A DNA stretch of 64,000 nt from CAZTHK01 sp964613215. Its GTDB lineage: Bacteria > Krumholzibacteriota > Krumholzibacteriia > Krumholzibacteriales > CAZTHK01. The DNA lies in assembly GCA_964613215.1 (NCBI GenBank), contig CAZTHK010000005.1:101234-165233 (forward strand). The letters run 5' to 3'. Made by a program: the position numbers and the translations under genes. Of the stretch, positions 34,802 to 44,660 are shown in pieces; the first letter of the stretch is position 1; every line of letters begins with the position of its first letter. The notes below the pieces were generated by a model. The model searched no databases, had not been told where the DNA came from, and saw nothing but the letters and a program-made list of their open reading frames with translations.

Positions 34802-36796
34802 GTGGAAGAAAATTCTGAACGTTTGAACACAACCTCCGAGATGCTCGGAAATGACAATAAGAAGGAGGAGGGTAAGACGACGAGTACCGCAACTGAAAAG
34901 AACAGCTATCTGAATATGTTCGAAACCATTTCTCCGGAACAGGAAGGTGAAGAGGAGGGAAGGGATGAAAAAGATGAGATGTATGAGAAGATCGACTCCG
35001 AAACCATGGTATTGGAAGAGGGGAAGATCGTTAAGGGTACCGTTTATGAAGTGAACGATCAGGAGATTATCCTGGACGTTGGCTTTAAGAGCGAGGGTAC
35101 CATTCCCGTGGATGAATTTGCCGACTGCGACGAAGTTAAGGTCGGCGATGAATTCGATGTTTTTCTGGAAAAGATGGAGAATCAGGATGGCCTGATTGTC
35201 TTATCCAAGGCCAAGGCGGATTTCATTAATGCCTGGGATGATCTGAGGGTTGCCTACAGGGAAGGCAAGGTTCTCAAGGCTACGGTAGACCGGAGGATCA
35301 AGGGAGGACTTATAGTTAAGATCCTGAGTGTGGATGCATTCCTGCCCGGTTCCCAGATATCTCTCAGAAGAGTGCCCGATCTGGATGAGCTGATAGGCAA
35401 GGATCTGGAGTGCAAGATAATAAAGCTCAACAAGAGGAGAAGGAATATCGTGGTCTCCAGAAGGGTAGTGCTGGAGGAGGAAAGGGAGGAGCAGAAGCGG
35501 AAGCTGCTCAAAGAGCTGGAAGTTGGCCAGGAACGTGAAGGTGTAGTCAAGAATATTACCGATTTCGGCGCCTTTATTGATCTGGGCGGAATCGACGGGC
35601 TACTCCATCTGACCGATCTGACCTGGGGAAGAGTGAGCCATCCTTCCGAAGTGGTTGCCATCGGGGATGAATTAACTGTAAAGATCCTTGATTTCGATCT
35701 GGAGCGGGAAAGGATATCGCTGGGACTCAAACAAATGACTCCCTATCCCTGGGAAGGTGTGGAAGAGAGATATCCGGTGGGAGAAAAGGTCAGGGGCAAG
35801 GTGGTATCCATCACTGATTACGGTGCCTTTGTCGAGCTGGAGAAAGGTATTGAGGGACTGATTCACATCTCCGAAATGTCGTGGACACAGCATGTCAAGC
35901 ATCCCTCCAAGGTGGTAGCCATAGGCGACACCGTGGAGGCGGTGGTGTTGAATGTAGACAAGGAGAATGAGAAAATATCCCTTGGCCTCAAACAACTGGA
36001 ACCCGATCCATGGAAGACCCTGGAGAGTAAATACCCGCCCGGTTCCAGACTGGAGGGTAAGGTGAGGAATCTTACTAACTTCGGAGCTTTCGTTGAAATC
36101 GAAGATGGCATTGACGGCCTGGTTCATATTTCGGATATGTCATGGGCCAAGAGAATCAGACATCCATCTGAGATTGTCAGAAAGGGGCAGGTGGCGGAGG
36201 TAGTGGTACTCGAAATAGACAGTGAGAAGCGCCGTATCAGTCTGGGAATGAAGCAGACCAGGGAGAATCCCTGGCACGAGCTGGCGGAAGAGTTCAGTGC
36301 CGGGACGGAAACGAAGGGTAAGATAACCAGAATCCTGGACAGGGGTACTGTGGTGGAACTCAGACAGGATGTGGAGGGTTTCGTGCCACTTTCCCATCTG
36401 GGGATAGAGGATATCAAGAATCCCTCCGATTATTTCGAAGTAAATGATGAAATTCCCCTTAAGGTGATAAAGATTGATCCCAAGAATAAGAGGATCGTCC
36501 TGAGTGTTAATGCCTACCTGGATGATAAGAGTGACCAGGAGGCAGAGGAGTTCAGGAGCCGTTTCCTTGAGAAGGAAAAAGAACAGGAAGGGGAAGAGGG
36601 CGAGCAGGAGCAAGCTCAGGCGGAAAAGGGCAGGGATGAAGAGCCGGCGGGAGAAGTGGAGGAAGAAGCAGAAGAAGATACCGGTGGAGAGGAGCCGGAG
36701 GAAAAGAAGGAAGACCAGGATAAGAACGAGACCGGCACTAAAGAGGAGGATGTTAACCCCGAGTCCCCTGAGCAGGGAGAAGACAAGAACGAATAA
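34802..36796 (+). CDS. rpsA: 30S ribosomal protein S1 (six S1 domains)
   Basis: RNA-binding ribosomal protein that helps load mRNA. Six S1/OB repeats are visible. The middle ones are clearest: ITDFGAFIDLGGIDGLLHLT, ITDYGAFVELEKGIEGLIHI and LTNFGAFVEIEDGIDGLVHI; the sixth (TRILDRGTVVELRQDVEGFV) is more diverged. An acidic N-terminal extension of about 70 residues and a very acidic, low-complexity Glu/Lys tail of about 85 residues frame the repeats. 664 aa, longer than E. coli S1 (557). GTG34802 is used because AAAGGTGGG lies about 8 nt upstream. A strong hairpin follows the stop. Confidence 0.93.
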   Translation: MEENSERLNTTSEMLGNDNKKEEGKTTSTATEKNSYLNMFETISPEQEGEEEGRDEKDEMYEKIDSETMVLEEGKIVKGTVYEVNDQEIILDVGFKSEGTIPVDEFADCDEVKVGDEFDVFLEKMENQDGLIVLSKAKADFINAWDDLRVAYREGKVLKATVDRRIKGGLIVKILSVDAFLPGSQISLRRVPDLDELIGKDLECKIIKLNKRRRNIVVSRRVVLEEEREEQKRKLLKELEVGQEREGVVKNITDFGAFIDLGGIDGLLHLTDLTWGRVSHPSEVVAIGDELTVKILDFDLERERISLGLKQMTPYPWEGVEERYPVGEKVRGKVVSITDYGAFVELEKGIEGLIHISEMSWTQHVKHPSKVVAIGDTVEAVVLNVDKENEKISLGLKQLEPDPWKTLESKYPPGSRLEGKVRNLTNFGAFVEIEDGIDGLVHISDMSWAKRIRHPSEIVRKGQVAEVVVLEIDSEKRRISLGMKQTRENPWHELAEEFSAGTETKGKITRILDRGTVVELRQDVEGFVPLSHLGIEDIKNPSDYFEVNDEIPLKVIKIDPKNKRIVLSVNAYLDDKSDQEAEEFRSRFLEKEKEQEGEEGEQEQAQAEKGRDEEPAGEVEEEAEEDTGGEEPEEKKEDQDKNETGTKEEDVNPESPEQGEDKNE

Positions 36797-36822
36797 GTTG
36801 GATAGATTAGAAATGTTTCTGG

Positions 36823-36853
36823 CGAAAGAGGGTGGGAGTTCCATCCTCTTTCG
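36823..36853 (+). terminator. Intrinsic terminator-like hairpin after rpsA
   Basis: A 13-bp stem (CGAAAGAGGGTGG against CCATCCTCTTTCG, one G-T wobble) with a 5-nt loop, followed by only a short TTT run. It ends 32 nt before mtaB. The short U-run suggests partial termination, letting some transcription continue. Confidence 0.7.
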
Positions 36854-36885
36854 TTTATAACTGGCATTCAGGGGGGAGGAAAGAT

Positions 36886-38175
36886 ATGAGTGAGGGTATG
36901 AGCTTTTCCATAGGAACATTGGGATGCAAACTGAATCAATATGAATCTGAATGCATCAGGCAGCTGTTGGAAGAGAATGGGTGGATTTTCCGCGGGTTCG
37001 ATGAGGGTGCCGATTATTACATAATAAATACCTGTACAGTTACCGGTAAGACGGATGCCCGATGCAGAAACATGATCAGAAGAGCACACAGAAGGTCGCC
37101 CGACGCAGCTGTTATCGCAACAGGATGCTACTGCCAGACTCAGCCGGATGTGCTGGAGAGGATGAAAGAGGTGGACCGGGTGGTGGATAACAGAAACAAG
37201 TCGCGCTTACCCTCAATTATCAATGAGATGGCGGGAAGAAGTGAAGTGCCCGCTAATATGGATGAGATTTTACTGGAGAGGTTCTCCGGCCATTCCAGGG
37301 CTTTTATCAAAATTCAGAACGGATGCAACTCCAGCTGCAGCTACTGTATTATTCCCAGGGCCAGGGGAAGTAGCAGGAGCACCCGCCCGGATAACATAAT
37401 TAAACAGGTCAGTAAGCTGGAAGAGAACGGATATAACGAGATAGTACTGACCGGTATCCATATCGGGCGGTATGGGCTGGATCTGGATGAGGATATAGAT
37501 CTGGCGGGTCTTATCAAGATGATTATGGATAGATCAGATGTGAGAATTCGTCTCAGCAGTATAGAGGTTACCGAGATCGGAGGCGATTTGATAGAACTGA
37601 TAAAAAAGAACAGGATGATCTCTTCCCACCTGCATATTCCTCTGCAGAGCGGAGATGATGGTATTCTTGAAAAAATGAATAGGCCCTACAGTACCGAATA
37701 TTTCGGGAATAAGATTATGGATATATCTTCTTCTATGGAAAATATATCCATTGGTACCGATGTTATAGTGGGATTCCCGGGTGAAATGGACAGCCATTTC
37801 GAGAATACATACAGATTGCTGGAAGAGTTGCCGGTGAATTATTTTCATGTATTCAGCTATTCCAGGCGGCCAGGAACTGCTGCCTGTCATTTTACCGGTC
37901 AGGTCAAACCGGAAATAAAAAAGAGAAGGAGCAAGAAACTCAGAAGTTTAAGCAGAAGAAAGCAGAGGGAATTTCTTTTCTCCAGGGTGGGAACGGATGA
38001 ATTTGCAGTTATTCAGGGGGCAAAACGCCGGTTCTCGAATTTTTCAAGTGCTATAACCGGTAATTACTGTGAAGTTTTTCTAATGTGTCCACCCGAAAAT
38101 TCCGGGTCTCTGCTCCCCATACGTATCACTCACCTTTCCCGGGGCAAACTTTATGGACGGGTTCGAAACCGTTAG
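36886..38175 (+). CDS. mtaB: tRNA t6A37 methylthiotransferase MtaB
   Basis: Radical SAM enzyme that adds a methylthio group to t6A37 of ANN-decoding tRNAs. The N-terminal UPF0004 domain has TLGCKLNQYESE, NTCTVTGKTD and IATGCYCQTQP, whose cysteines hold the second cluster. The radical SAM cysteines are Cys147, Cys151 and Cys154 (GCNSSCSYCIIPRARG). GCK..Q.E and TCTVT are characteristic of MtaB rather than MiaB. 429 aa. ATG36886 has GGGAGGA 5 nt upstream. It is followed by its paralogue miaB. Confidence 0.92.
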   Translation: MSEGMSFSIGTLGCKLNQYESECIRQLLEENGWIFRGFDEGADYYIINTCTVTGKTDARCRNMIRRAHRRSPDAAVIATGCYCQTQPDVLERMKEVDRVVDNRNKSRLPSIINEMAGRSEVPANMDEILLERFSGHSRAFIKIQNGCNSSCSYCIIPRARGSSRSTRPDNIIKQVSKLEENGYNEIVLTGIHIGRYGLDLDEDIDLAGLIKMIMDRSDVRIRLSSIEVTEIGGDLIELIKKNRMISSHLHIPLQSGDDGILEKMNRPYSTEYFGNKIMDISSSMENISIGTDVIVGFPGEMDSHFENTYRLLEELPVNYFHVFSYSRRPGTAACHFTGQVKPEIKKRRSKKLRSLSRRKQREFLFSRVGTDEFAVIQGAKRRFSNFSSAITGNYCEVFLMCPPENSGSLLPIRITHLSRGKLYGRVRNR

Positions 38176-38201
38176 ACTGCTTTGCTGATAACCATGATGG
38201 C

Positions 38202-39509
38202 ATGATTATGAATTACCACTATAAATTTTATAGTTTGAGCTTCGGATGCCAGATGAACGCCTATGACACCGAGGTGGTATCATCGGCACTCAAGTCAAGG
38301 GGGGCCGCTGAAACAGATGACCCCGGTGAGGCGGATGTTATAATAGTGAATACATGCAGTGTGAGGGAACATGCCGAAGAGAGAGCTGTATCAAGGATAA
38401 TCAACCTGAGCATAGATAACCCTGCCAGGCTGGTAGTATGCGGATGCATGGCTCAGAGATTAAAATCGAAACTTTTTGACATAATTCCCGGTATAGATAT
38501 CCTGGCAGGCGCCAATTCATACCGGGCCCTGCCCGAAGCAATAGAGGATGTGCTTAAATCGGGAGGAAGGTATACTCTGTTCGGAGATGAGAAAATCTCT
38601 TACAGCCTTTCAGAGCCGGGATACCGTAAAAAGCCGGAGAGATATATATCCATCACCAGAGGGTGCAATAAGTTCTGTTCTTACTGTATAGTACCGTATC
38701 TGAGAGGCAGGGTGAGGAGCAAACCACCCGTCCGGATTATCCGTGAGATCCGGGGTATGGTGGAGGGGGGAGCCAGGGAGGTGACCCTGCTGGGACAGAA
38801 TGTGATGTCATACTCATATGAAGATTACGGTTTCGCCGAACTTCTCCGGGAGGTGGCGGAAAAGACAGAGCTGGAGCGAATAAGATTTTTGACCACCCAT
38901 CCAAGAGATCTGTCCATGAAACTTTTCGACCTGATGCTGGAATATCCGGCAATCTGCCCCCATATTCATCTCCCCGTACAGTCGGGTTCCAACAGGATTC
39001 TCGATATCATGAAGAGGGGATACAGCAGGGAGGAATATATTGATATAGTCGAAAGAGCAAGGGACAGAGTGTCTGATCTGGCTTTTACTACAGATATAAT
39101 AGTAGGTTACCCAACAGAAAGCGAGAAAGATTTTCAGGATACCGTCGATCTGGCAGAAAGGATTCGCTTCGACGCAGCCTTTACATTCAAGTATTCGCCA
39201 CGGGAGGGAACCAGGGCAGCAGTATTGGATGATGATGTAAACAGGGAGGAGAAGAAGAGGAGGTTATCCCTGTTAAACCGGAAGGTTTGTGCTATTCGCA
39301 GGGAGATACTGGAGGAATGCGTAGGATCCACCGAAGAAATCCTTGTTGACGGAAGGGTAAAAAAAGGAGACAATTACTACAGCAAGGGAAGGACCAGGCA
39401 ATTCAGGAATGTTATGTTGGAAGGCAGTAATACAGGAGAGGGAGAACTGGTCACAGTTAAACTCAGAAGTCTTCATAATTTCACTTTAATAGGTGAAGAA
39501 AGGAGCTAG
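38202..39509 (+). CDS. miaB: tRNA i6A37 methylthiotransferase MiaB
   Basis: Converts i6A37 to ms2i6A37 in tRNAs reading UNN codons. The N-terminal signature is SFGCQMNAYDTEVV, with NTCSVREHAEERA and VCGCMAQR completing the auxiliary-cluster cysteines. The radical SAM cysteines are Cys155, Cys159 and Cys162 (GCNKFCSYCIVPYLRGR). A TRAM-like C-terminal domain is present. 435 aa. The start is ATG38202 or ATG38208. Its substrate is made by MiaA, encoded at 52311. Confidence 0.94.
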   Translation: MIMNYHYKFYSLSFGCQMNAYDTEVVSSALKSRGAAETDDPGEADVIIVNTCSVREHAEERAVSRIINLSIDNPARLVVCGCMAQRLKSKLFDIIPGIDILAGANSYRALPEAIEDVLKSGGRYTLFGDEKISYSLSEPGYRKKPERYISITRGCNKFCSYCIVPYLRGRVRSKPPVRIIREIRGMVEGGAREVTLLGQNVMSYSYEDYGFAELLREVAEKTELERIRFLTTHPRDLSMKLFDLMLEYPAICPHIHLPVQSGSNRILDIMKRGYSREEYIDIVERARDRVSDLAFTTDIIVGYPTESEKDFQDTVDLAERIRFDAAFTFKYSPREGTRAAVLDDDVNREEKKRRLSLLNRKVCAIRREILEECVGSTEEILVDGRVKKGDNYYSKGRTRQFRNVMLEGSNTGEGELVTVKLRSLHNFTLIGEERS

Positions 39510-39512
39510 ATA

Positions 39513-39833
39513 GTGTGGATAATAAGGGGAATAATCATGTTTATAGCCTTCGTGGCACTGGTATGGCTGGCTACACTGAATGCGGGAACGAAGATAACTT
39601 TCCGTCTTTTTAACCAGATATATTATAATGTAGAGTTGAATGTTATAGTAATAGTTACTTTTATCGTTGGAATGCTGATATGGGCAATAGGTGCCTGGAT
39701 TCGGGAAGCACAACTGCTTCTGAGGATAAAGAGATCTCAGAAGGAGATAGAGGAGCTTAACGAGGAAATTGCCGATCTGCGAAACCTTCCTATAGAAGAT
39801 GAGGGTGAAGAGATTATAAACCAGGAGGAATAA
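39513..39833 (+). CDS. lapA: LapA-family membrane protein (DUF1049)
   Basis: 106-aa protein with two transmembrane segments (about residues 2-22 and 43-65) and a C-terminal coiled-coil-like charged segment (KRSQKEIEELNEEIADLRNL), the layout of LapA/YciS. In E. coli LapA sits with LapB and helps control lipopolysaccharide synthesis. The neighbouring gene is a LapB homologue, which supports the call. Start GTG39513 has AAGGAG 7 nt upstream. Confidence 0.8.
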   Translation: MWIIRGIIMFIAFVALVWLATLNAGTKITFRLFNQIYYNVELNVIVIVTFIVGMLIWAIGAWIREAQLLLRIKRSQKEIEELNEEIADLRNLPIEDEGEEIINQEE

Positions 39834-39838
39834 ATAGA

Positions 39839-40993
39839 TTGGATACCATGAACATAAGATTGATTCTACTTATACTGCTGGGGGTCGCCATCCTGCTTCT
39901 GGTGGCATCCCTGCTTTTACAGAGGAGAAAAAAGGGGAAAACCAGGAGATCATTCTATGTTGATGCCTTGTATGCCCTTATAGAGGGAAGAAAGAAAAGG
40001 GCATTGAATCTTCTTACCCGGGCGGTAAAGGATGGCGAGGAGGACATAGATGCCTACCTTCAACTTGGTCATCTTCTGAGAGAGTTTGATCAGCCAGCCA
40101 GAGCTCTTCAAATTCACAGGGGCCTGACAGTTAGAAGGGATCTGCTTCCCGCTGAACGGAGAAATATCCTGCTGGCAATAGCAGGAGACCTGAAGGAGAT
40201 GGGGAGAGCGGAAAAGGCCCTCCGGGAACTCGAAAATATCGGTAAAAAGGAGAGGAACAAAGAGGTTTATCAGCTGATGCACCAGTTGCATCATATCATG
40301 GGAAACTATCAGGAAGCATTCGATAGCCTGAAGCAACTGGCTGGCCTGGGGGATGGACTGACAGAATCGCATCTGGCAGGGTATCTTGCCGCTGTATCGG
40401 AGCTGATGATGACGGATGATCAGTTTGATAAGGCTGAAAAGTGGCTCAGGAAAGCTATCAGAACATACAGTGACAGCATACCCGCCATCTATCTCTCGGC
40501 CGATCTGGCAATGAGAAAGGGTAACACCGGCGATGCCATAAAATACTGGACCAGCCTGCTGAAGGTAAGTACAGAAGATTTCAACTGGGTATTTCCCAGA
40601 TTGGAGAAAAGCCTGTATGAATCAGGGAAATTTCACCAGCTTGAATCGATACTTGAATCAATGCTGGACCATTATTCTGGCAATCCTTCTGTTATTAATG
40701 CATTAGCTTCATTTTATGAGAAAAAGGGTGAAACTGAGAGAGCTGTCAGGGTACTTGAAAGTAATGAAGAGGCTGCAAAGGGTGAACCCTTTAACAGGAT
40801 GAAACTGGCACTTCTTTATCTGAAATCTGACCGGGGAAGGGAAGCGGAGGAACTGCTGGATACCGGTGAAGATATGATATACCAGGACACTGTTTTCAGT
40901 TGCAGTAAGTGCGGTGAAAGACTGCACTATCCTGCAAGGTTCTGCAATGCCTGTTATTCATTTGATTCTTACCATAAAAGTGATGAATCTTAA
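39839..40993 (+). CDS. lapB: LapB-like TPR protein with C-terminal rubredoxin-type zinc ribbon
   Basis: An N-terminal membrane anchor (about residues 6-27), TPRs through most of the protein, and a C-terminal metal ribbon (FSCSKCGERLHYPARFCNAC) reproduce the architecture of E. coli LapB/YciM, an essential regulator of LpxC turnover and LPS transport. 384 aa, the usual length. YVDALYALIEGRKKRALNLL matches the family start after the helix. The likely start is TTG39839, since CCAGGAGGAA is about 10 nt away; ATG39848 is the alternative. The pairing with lapA and the presence of an LpxL-like enzyme favour an LPS role. Confidence 0.85.
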   Translation: MDTMNIRLILLILLGVAILLLVASLLLQRRKKGKTRRSFYVDALYALIEGRKKRALNLLTRAVKDGEEDIDAYLQLGHLLREFDQPARALQIHRGLTVRRDLLPAERRNILLAIAGDLKEMGRAEKALRELENIGKKERNKEVYQLMHQLHHIMGNYQEAFDSLKQLAGLGDGLTESHLAGYLAAVSELMMTDDQFDKAEKWLRKAIRTYSDSIPAIYLSADLAMRKGNTGDAIKYWTSLLKVSTEDFNWVFPRLEKSLYESGKFHQLESILESMLDHYSGNPSVINALASFYEKKGETERAVRVLESNEEAAKGEPFNRMKLALLYLKSDRGREAEELLDTGEDMIYQDTVFSCSKCGERLHYPARFCNACYSFDSYHKSDES

Positions 40994-42053
40994 ATCCGCT
41001 AAAAATATACTGATTTTTCTGATGGTCCTTATCCTTCCGGCTTCCTCCATGACCTTTTCAAGGATTCTGCGGAGGGCGATGGGACTGTGTAACCAGAAAC
41101 ATTACAGGGAGGCAGATTCACTGCTTTCAGAGAATATTTCATCTCTGAAGGGAAGGGACAGGTACAGGGGGATGCTTCTGCTTGCCGGGCTGGAAAGAAA
41201 TATAGAGGAAGCCAAAGAGATTTACCGGAATATCACCGGTTCTGCGGGGCCGGTGGAGAGGCTTAGAGCCAGGTTGGAACTGGCCAAGATGCACTACTCC
41301 ATGTCCAGGTACGACAGGGTTACCCGGATTCTGGAGATTATTCCAGAAAGAGCCGGTCATCACGATATTCTCGAGGCACACTTCTATCTGGGAATGAGTT
41401 GGAAGGAGATGGGTGGAATCGAGAATGCCCGTTACAATTTTAGCCGGATAGACAGGGGACCTTTTCTTTACTGGAGTTATATCTACCTGGCTGAACTGGA
41501 CATGCAGGAGGGTAAGATAGAGAGTGCGGTTGAGCGATATGAATCGATTGCCAGTGAACATTACAATCCCATAGCAGGATTTAAGCTGGGTGAGTGTTAC
41601 GAGATAATGGGGGAGAGATCAAAGGCGCTTAAAGTTTACCGGACCCTGGCAAGCAGGTTTCCCGGTTCCCCAGAATCCACCAGGGCAAGGGAAAAGATAC
41701 AGATGATAGAATACTCAAAAGAGAACCGGGTGCGGCTGAGTGGAAGAGAAATCGAACAGGGTGAAGCAGGCGAAGAAGGTTCACCAAAGAATAACACTGA
41801 AATTTCTCCATACTTTACCATTCAAATGGGAGCCTTCAGGTTAAGGGAAAATGCAATCAAGCTTTCTTCCCGGCTGGGAGAGAATTTTGAAGGGGTAAGG
41901 GTGGAGAGGTTCGTTTCTGATGGTGATATATGGTACCGGGTGCGTATGGGTAACTTCGCCGGCAGAGAACAGGCAGAGAAGGAATCAAAGAGGATATTAC
42001 GGGAATTCGGTTATACCAGCAGGGTAATTCCGGTGGACAGTCATGGCCACTAA
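40983..42053 (+). CDS. Exported TPR protein with C-terminal SPOR domain
   Basis: 356 aa. A signal peptide (about residues 1-22, NILIFLMVLILPASS) is followed by TPR-like repeats (FYLGMSWKEMGGIENARYNF; AVERYESIASEHYNPIAGFK). The last ~80 residues are a SPOR domain (YFTIQMGAFRLRENAIKLSS; WYRVRMGNFAGREQAEKES), which binds denuded septal peptidoglycan. It is probably periplasmic or envelope-bound and may act at division sites. It overlaps lapB by 11 nt and mutS by 11 nt. Exact function unknown. Confidence 0.82.
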   Translation: MNLKSAKNILIFLMVLILPASSMTFSRILRRAMGLCNQKHYREADSLLSENISSLKGRDRYRGMLLLAGLERNIEEAKEIYRNITGSAGPVERLRARLELAKMHYSMSRYDRVTRILEIIPERAGHHDILEAHFYLGMSWKEMGGIENARYNFSRIDRGPFLYWSYIYLAELDMQEGKIESAVERYESIASEHYNPIAGFKLGECYEIMGERSKALKVYRTLASRFPGSPESTRAREKIQMIEYSKENRVRLSGREIEQGEAGEEGSPKNNTEISPYFTIQMGAFRLRENAIKLSSRLGENFEGVRVERFVSDGDIWYRVRMGNFAGREQAEKESKRILREFGYTSRVIPVDSHGH

Positions 42054-44631
42054 ACTTACACCATTGATGAGCCAGTATGTTGAGATTAAACAGCAGCACA
42101 GGGATGGCATACTTCTTTTCCAGGTGGGGGATTTTTACGAAACATTCTATCAGGATGCCAGGGAGGTTTCCCGGATTCTGAATATTGCTCTTACCACCAG
42201 GGATAAGGGCAAGGAGGATCCCATACCACTGGCCGGGGTCCCCATGCATGCGGTGGATTCATATATTTCCAAGCTCCTTCAGGCGGGAAAGAAGGTAATA
42301 ATCTGTGACCAGGTAGAGAAACCGGAAGAAAGCAAGGGAGTGGTAAAGAGAGAGGTAACCGACATTATCACACCGGGAACGGTGCTGGAGCCTGGCACAT
42401 TGACAGAGAGGGAAAATAATTATGTGCTTTCCCTTACCAGAAAGGGAAATCGCTACGGATTTTCACTGCTTGATATTTCCACCGGTGAATGCTGGGCCGG
42501 GGAGGAGGAACAGGCGGCGGCAAGTAACCTGTTATCAGGCTATAATATCCGGGAAATTCTGATTCCTGATTCAGGTGAAGATCCGGATAAGAATATAGCG
42601 GGTATAGTGGAACAGGAATGCACCCTGGAGAAGATGGAACCATACCAATTCAATGAAAGGGTAGGAAGGGAGTCACTGTTAAGGCATTTTGATATAGCGA
42701 ATCTATCCTGTTTCCAGCTCGAGGACAGGCCTCTGGCGGTAGCTGCCACCGGTGCTATCGTTGATTATGCCAAGGATCTGCGCCAGAATGAACTGAAACA
42801 TATCACCGGTGTAAAACTGCTGGTTTCTGACAGCACCCTCTTTCTGGACCGGGAAACTCTGGTTAATCTTGAAATATTCGAACCCCTCAGGGGGAGTTCT
42901 CCCAGGGCAACCCTGCTCTATCATCTGGACAGGACGAAAACAGCGGGGGGAGGCAGAATGTTGCGCAACTGGATGCGGCACCCCTTGAGGAGTATTGAAT
43001 CCATCAACAAACGGCTCAGTGCAATATCGAGTCTTATCTCCGATCAGATGTCACTGGCCAGGTTGAGAAAGCTTTTAACCGGAACACCGGATATGGAAAG
43101 GCTCCTTTCCCGTATTACCACCGGAAAGGCAATTCCGAGAGAACTTATTTCACTCAAGAATTCCCTGGCTGAAGTTCCCGCTATGGGAAAAGCTGTGGAA
43201 GGCCTGGAGGACCCGTTGATGAGCCAGGCCCGGGAAGATTTTCTTATTGAAACAGGAGCCGAAGAGCTTATAAACAGGAGTATAGCAGAAGATGCCCCGG
43301 GCAATCTGAAGGAGGGTGGAGTAATAAAGAAGGGTTTTAGCAGTAAGCTTGACCGGATAATCGAGATTTCGGAAGAGGGAAAGAGGTGGATTGCCGAACT
43401 GGAAAAGAAGGAAAGAAAGAGAACCGGCATATCCACACTGAAGGTTGGATTCAATAAGGTATTCGGCTATTATATCGAGGTTTCCCGTACCCACGATAAC
43501 AGGATTCCCGGTAATTATGTATGCAAGCAGACCCTGGTTTCCTCGCAGAGGTATATAACCGAGGAACTGAAACAGAAGGAGAACTCCATAATTTCAGCGG
43601 AAAACAGAAGGGTGGAGCTGGAAAGAGAGATATATGAAGAAGTACTGGAGGAAATAGGAGGAGACAGCGGAAAGATTCAGGTGATAGCACGAGCGGTTTC
43701 CCTGCTGGATACTATATCCTCCTTCGCGCAGATAGCACTGGAGCGAAATTATTGCCGTCCTCTGATTAATGAAAGCAGGGACCTGATTATAAGGGAAGGC
43801 AGGCATCCGGTGGTGGAGTTGATTTCGGAAAAAAGTTTCATTCCCAATGATACAGTGATAAAGCCGGATGATAAGCAGATATTGGTTATTACCGGACCGA
43901 ATATGGGGGGAAAATCGACCTATATCAGACAAACCGCTATCATATCCATCCTTGCTCATATGGGCTGTTTCGTGCCGGCATCACAAGCTGAAGTGGGTGT
44001 GATGGACCGGATCTTTACCAGGGTGGGTTCCAGTGATAACCTGGCCATGGGAAAGAGCACCTTTATGGTGGAGATGAGTGAAACGGCCAGAATACTTCAC
44101 AATTGTACTGACAGAAGCCTGGTACTGTTGGATGAAGTGGGCAGGGGAACCAGTACCATGGATGGGTTGAGCCTGGCCTGGGCTGTTACCGAATACCTGC
44201 TGGAGGCAGAGGGACGCAGGGCCAAGACGCTGTTTGCCACTCACTTTCATCAGCTGACCAGACTGGCCGATTTTTATCCCAGGCTCCAGAACATGAATGT
44301 TGAAGTAAAGGAATACCAGGGATCCATACTGTTCCTTTATAAGATCAGGAATGGGGCCAGTGACCAGAGCTATGGTATTCATGTTGCCAAACTGGCCGGT
44401 TTGCCCCACAGGGTTATAACCCGGGCGGGAGAAATTCTGAAAACAATCCAGCGGGAAGAACCGGGAATGGAGGGGGTAGAGAAGAACCGTTACAGGCAGG
44501 AATCCCTTTTCCGGGAGAAGGATGAACTTGAAGAGGTTCTTGATGGTTTGGATATTTACAACACCACCCCCATGGAGGCTATGAAAATACTGGAGGAACT
44601 GGTTGAGATTAACCGGCGGAGGGAATCCTGA
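42043..44631 (+). CDS. mutS: DNA mismatch repair protein MutS
   Basis: Recognises mismatches and recruits MutL. The mismatch-binding N-terminus contains ILLFQVGDFYETFYQDA with the Phe-X-Glu motif in DFYE. The ATPase Walker A is TGPNMGGKSTYIRQ (GPNMGGKS at 618-625), Walker B is LVLLDEVGRGTSTMDG and the His loop is FATHFHQL. The C-terminal PMEAMKILEELV matches the tetramer/MutL-contact tail. 862 aa, normal. mutL is not adjacent: 5.9 kb with three genes separate them. Confidence 0.97.
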   Translation: MATKLTPLMSQYVEIKQQHRDGILLFQVGDFYETFYQDAREVSRILNIALTTRDKGKEDPIPLAGVPMHAVDSYISKLLQAGKKVIICDQVEKPEESKGVVKREVTDIITPGTVLEPGTLTERENNYVLSLTRKGNRYGFSLLDISTGECWAGEEEQAAASNLLSGYNIREILIPDSGEDPDKNIAGIVEQECTLEKMEPYQFNERVGRESLLRHFDIANLSCFQLEDRPLAVAATGAIVDYAKDLRQNELKHITGVKLLVSDSTLFLDRETLVNLEIFEPLRGSSPRATLLYHLDRTKTAGGGRMLRNWMRHPLRSIESINKRLSAISSLISDQMSLARLRKLLTGTPDMERLLSRITTGKAIPRELISLKNSLAEVPAMGKAVEGLEDPLMSQAREDFLIETGAEELINRSIAEDAPGNLKEGGVIKKGFSSKLDRIIEISEEGKRWIAELEKKERKRTGISTLKVGFNKVFGYYIEVSRTHDNRIPGNYVCKQTLVSSQRYITEELKQKENSIISAENRRVELEREIYEEVLEEIGGDSGKIQVIARAVSLLDTISSFAQIALERNYCRPLINESRDLIIREGRHPVVELISEKSFIPNDTVIKPDDKQILVITGPNMGGKSTYIRQTAIISILAHMGCFVPASQAEVGVMDRIFTRVGSSDNLAMGKSTFMVEMSETARILHNCTDRSLVLLDEVGRGTSTMDGLSLAWAVTEYLLEAEGRRAKTLFATHFHQLTRLADFYPRLQNMNVEVKEYQGSILFLYKIRNGASDQSYGIHVAKLAGLPHRVITRAGEILKTIQREEPGMEGVEKNRYRQESLFREKDELEEVLDGLDIYNTTPMEAMKILEELVEINRRRES

Positions 44632-44660
44632 CGGCAATATTGTCTTAACCTGCACCTGCA

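Noticed and set aside
36140..36919. 259-codon open frame on the minus strand opposite the end of rpsA
   Set aside because: Its leucine-rich sequence is the complement of the acidic S1 tail; no support for a gene.
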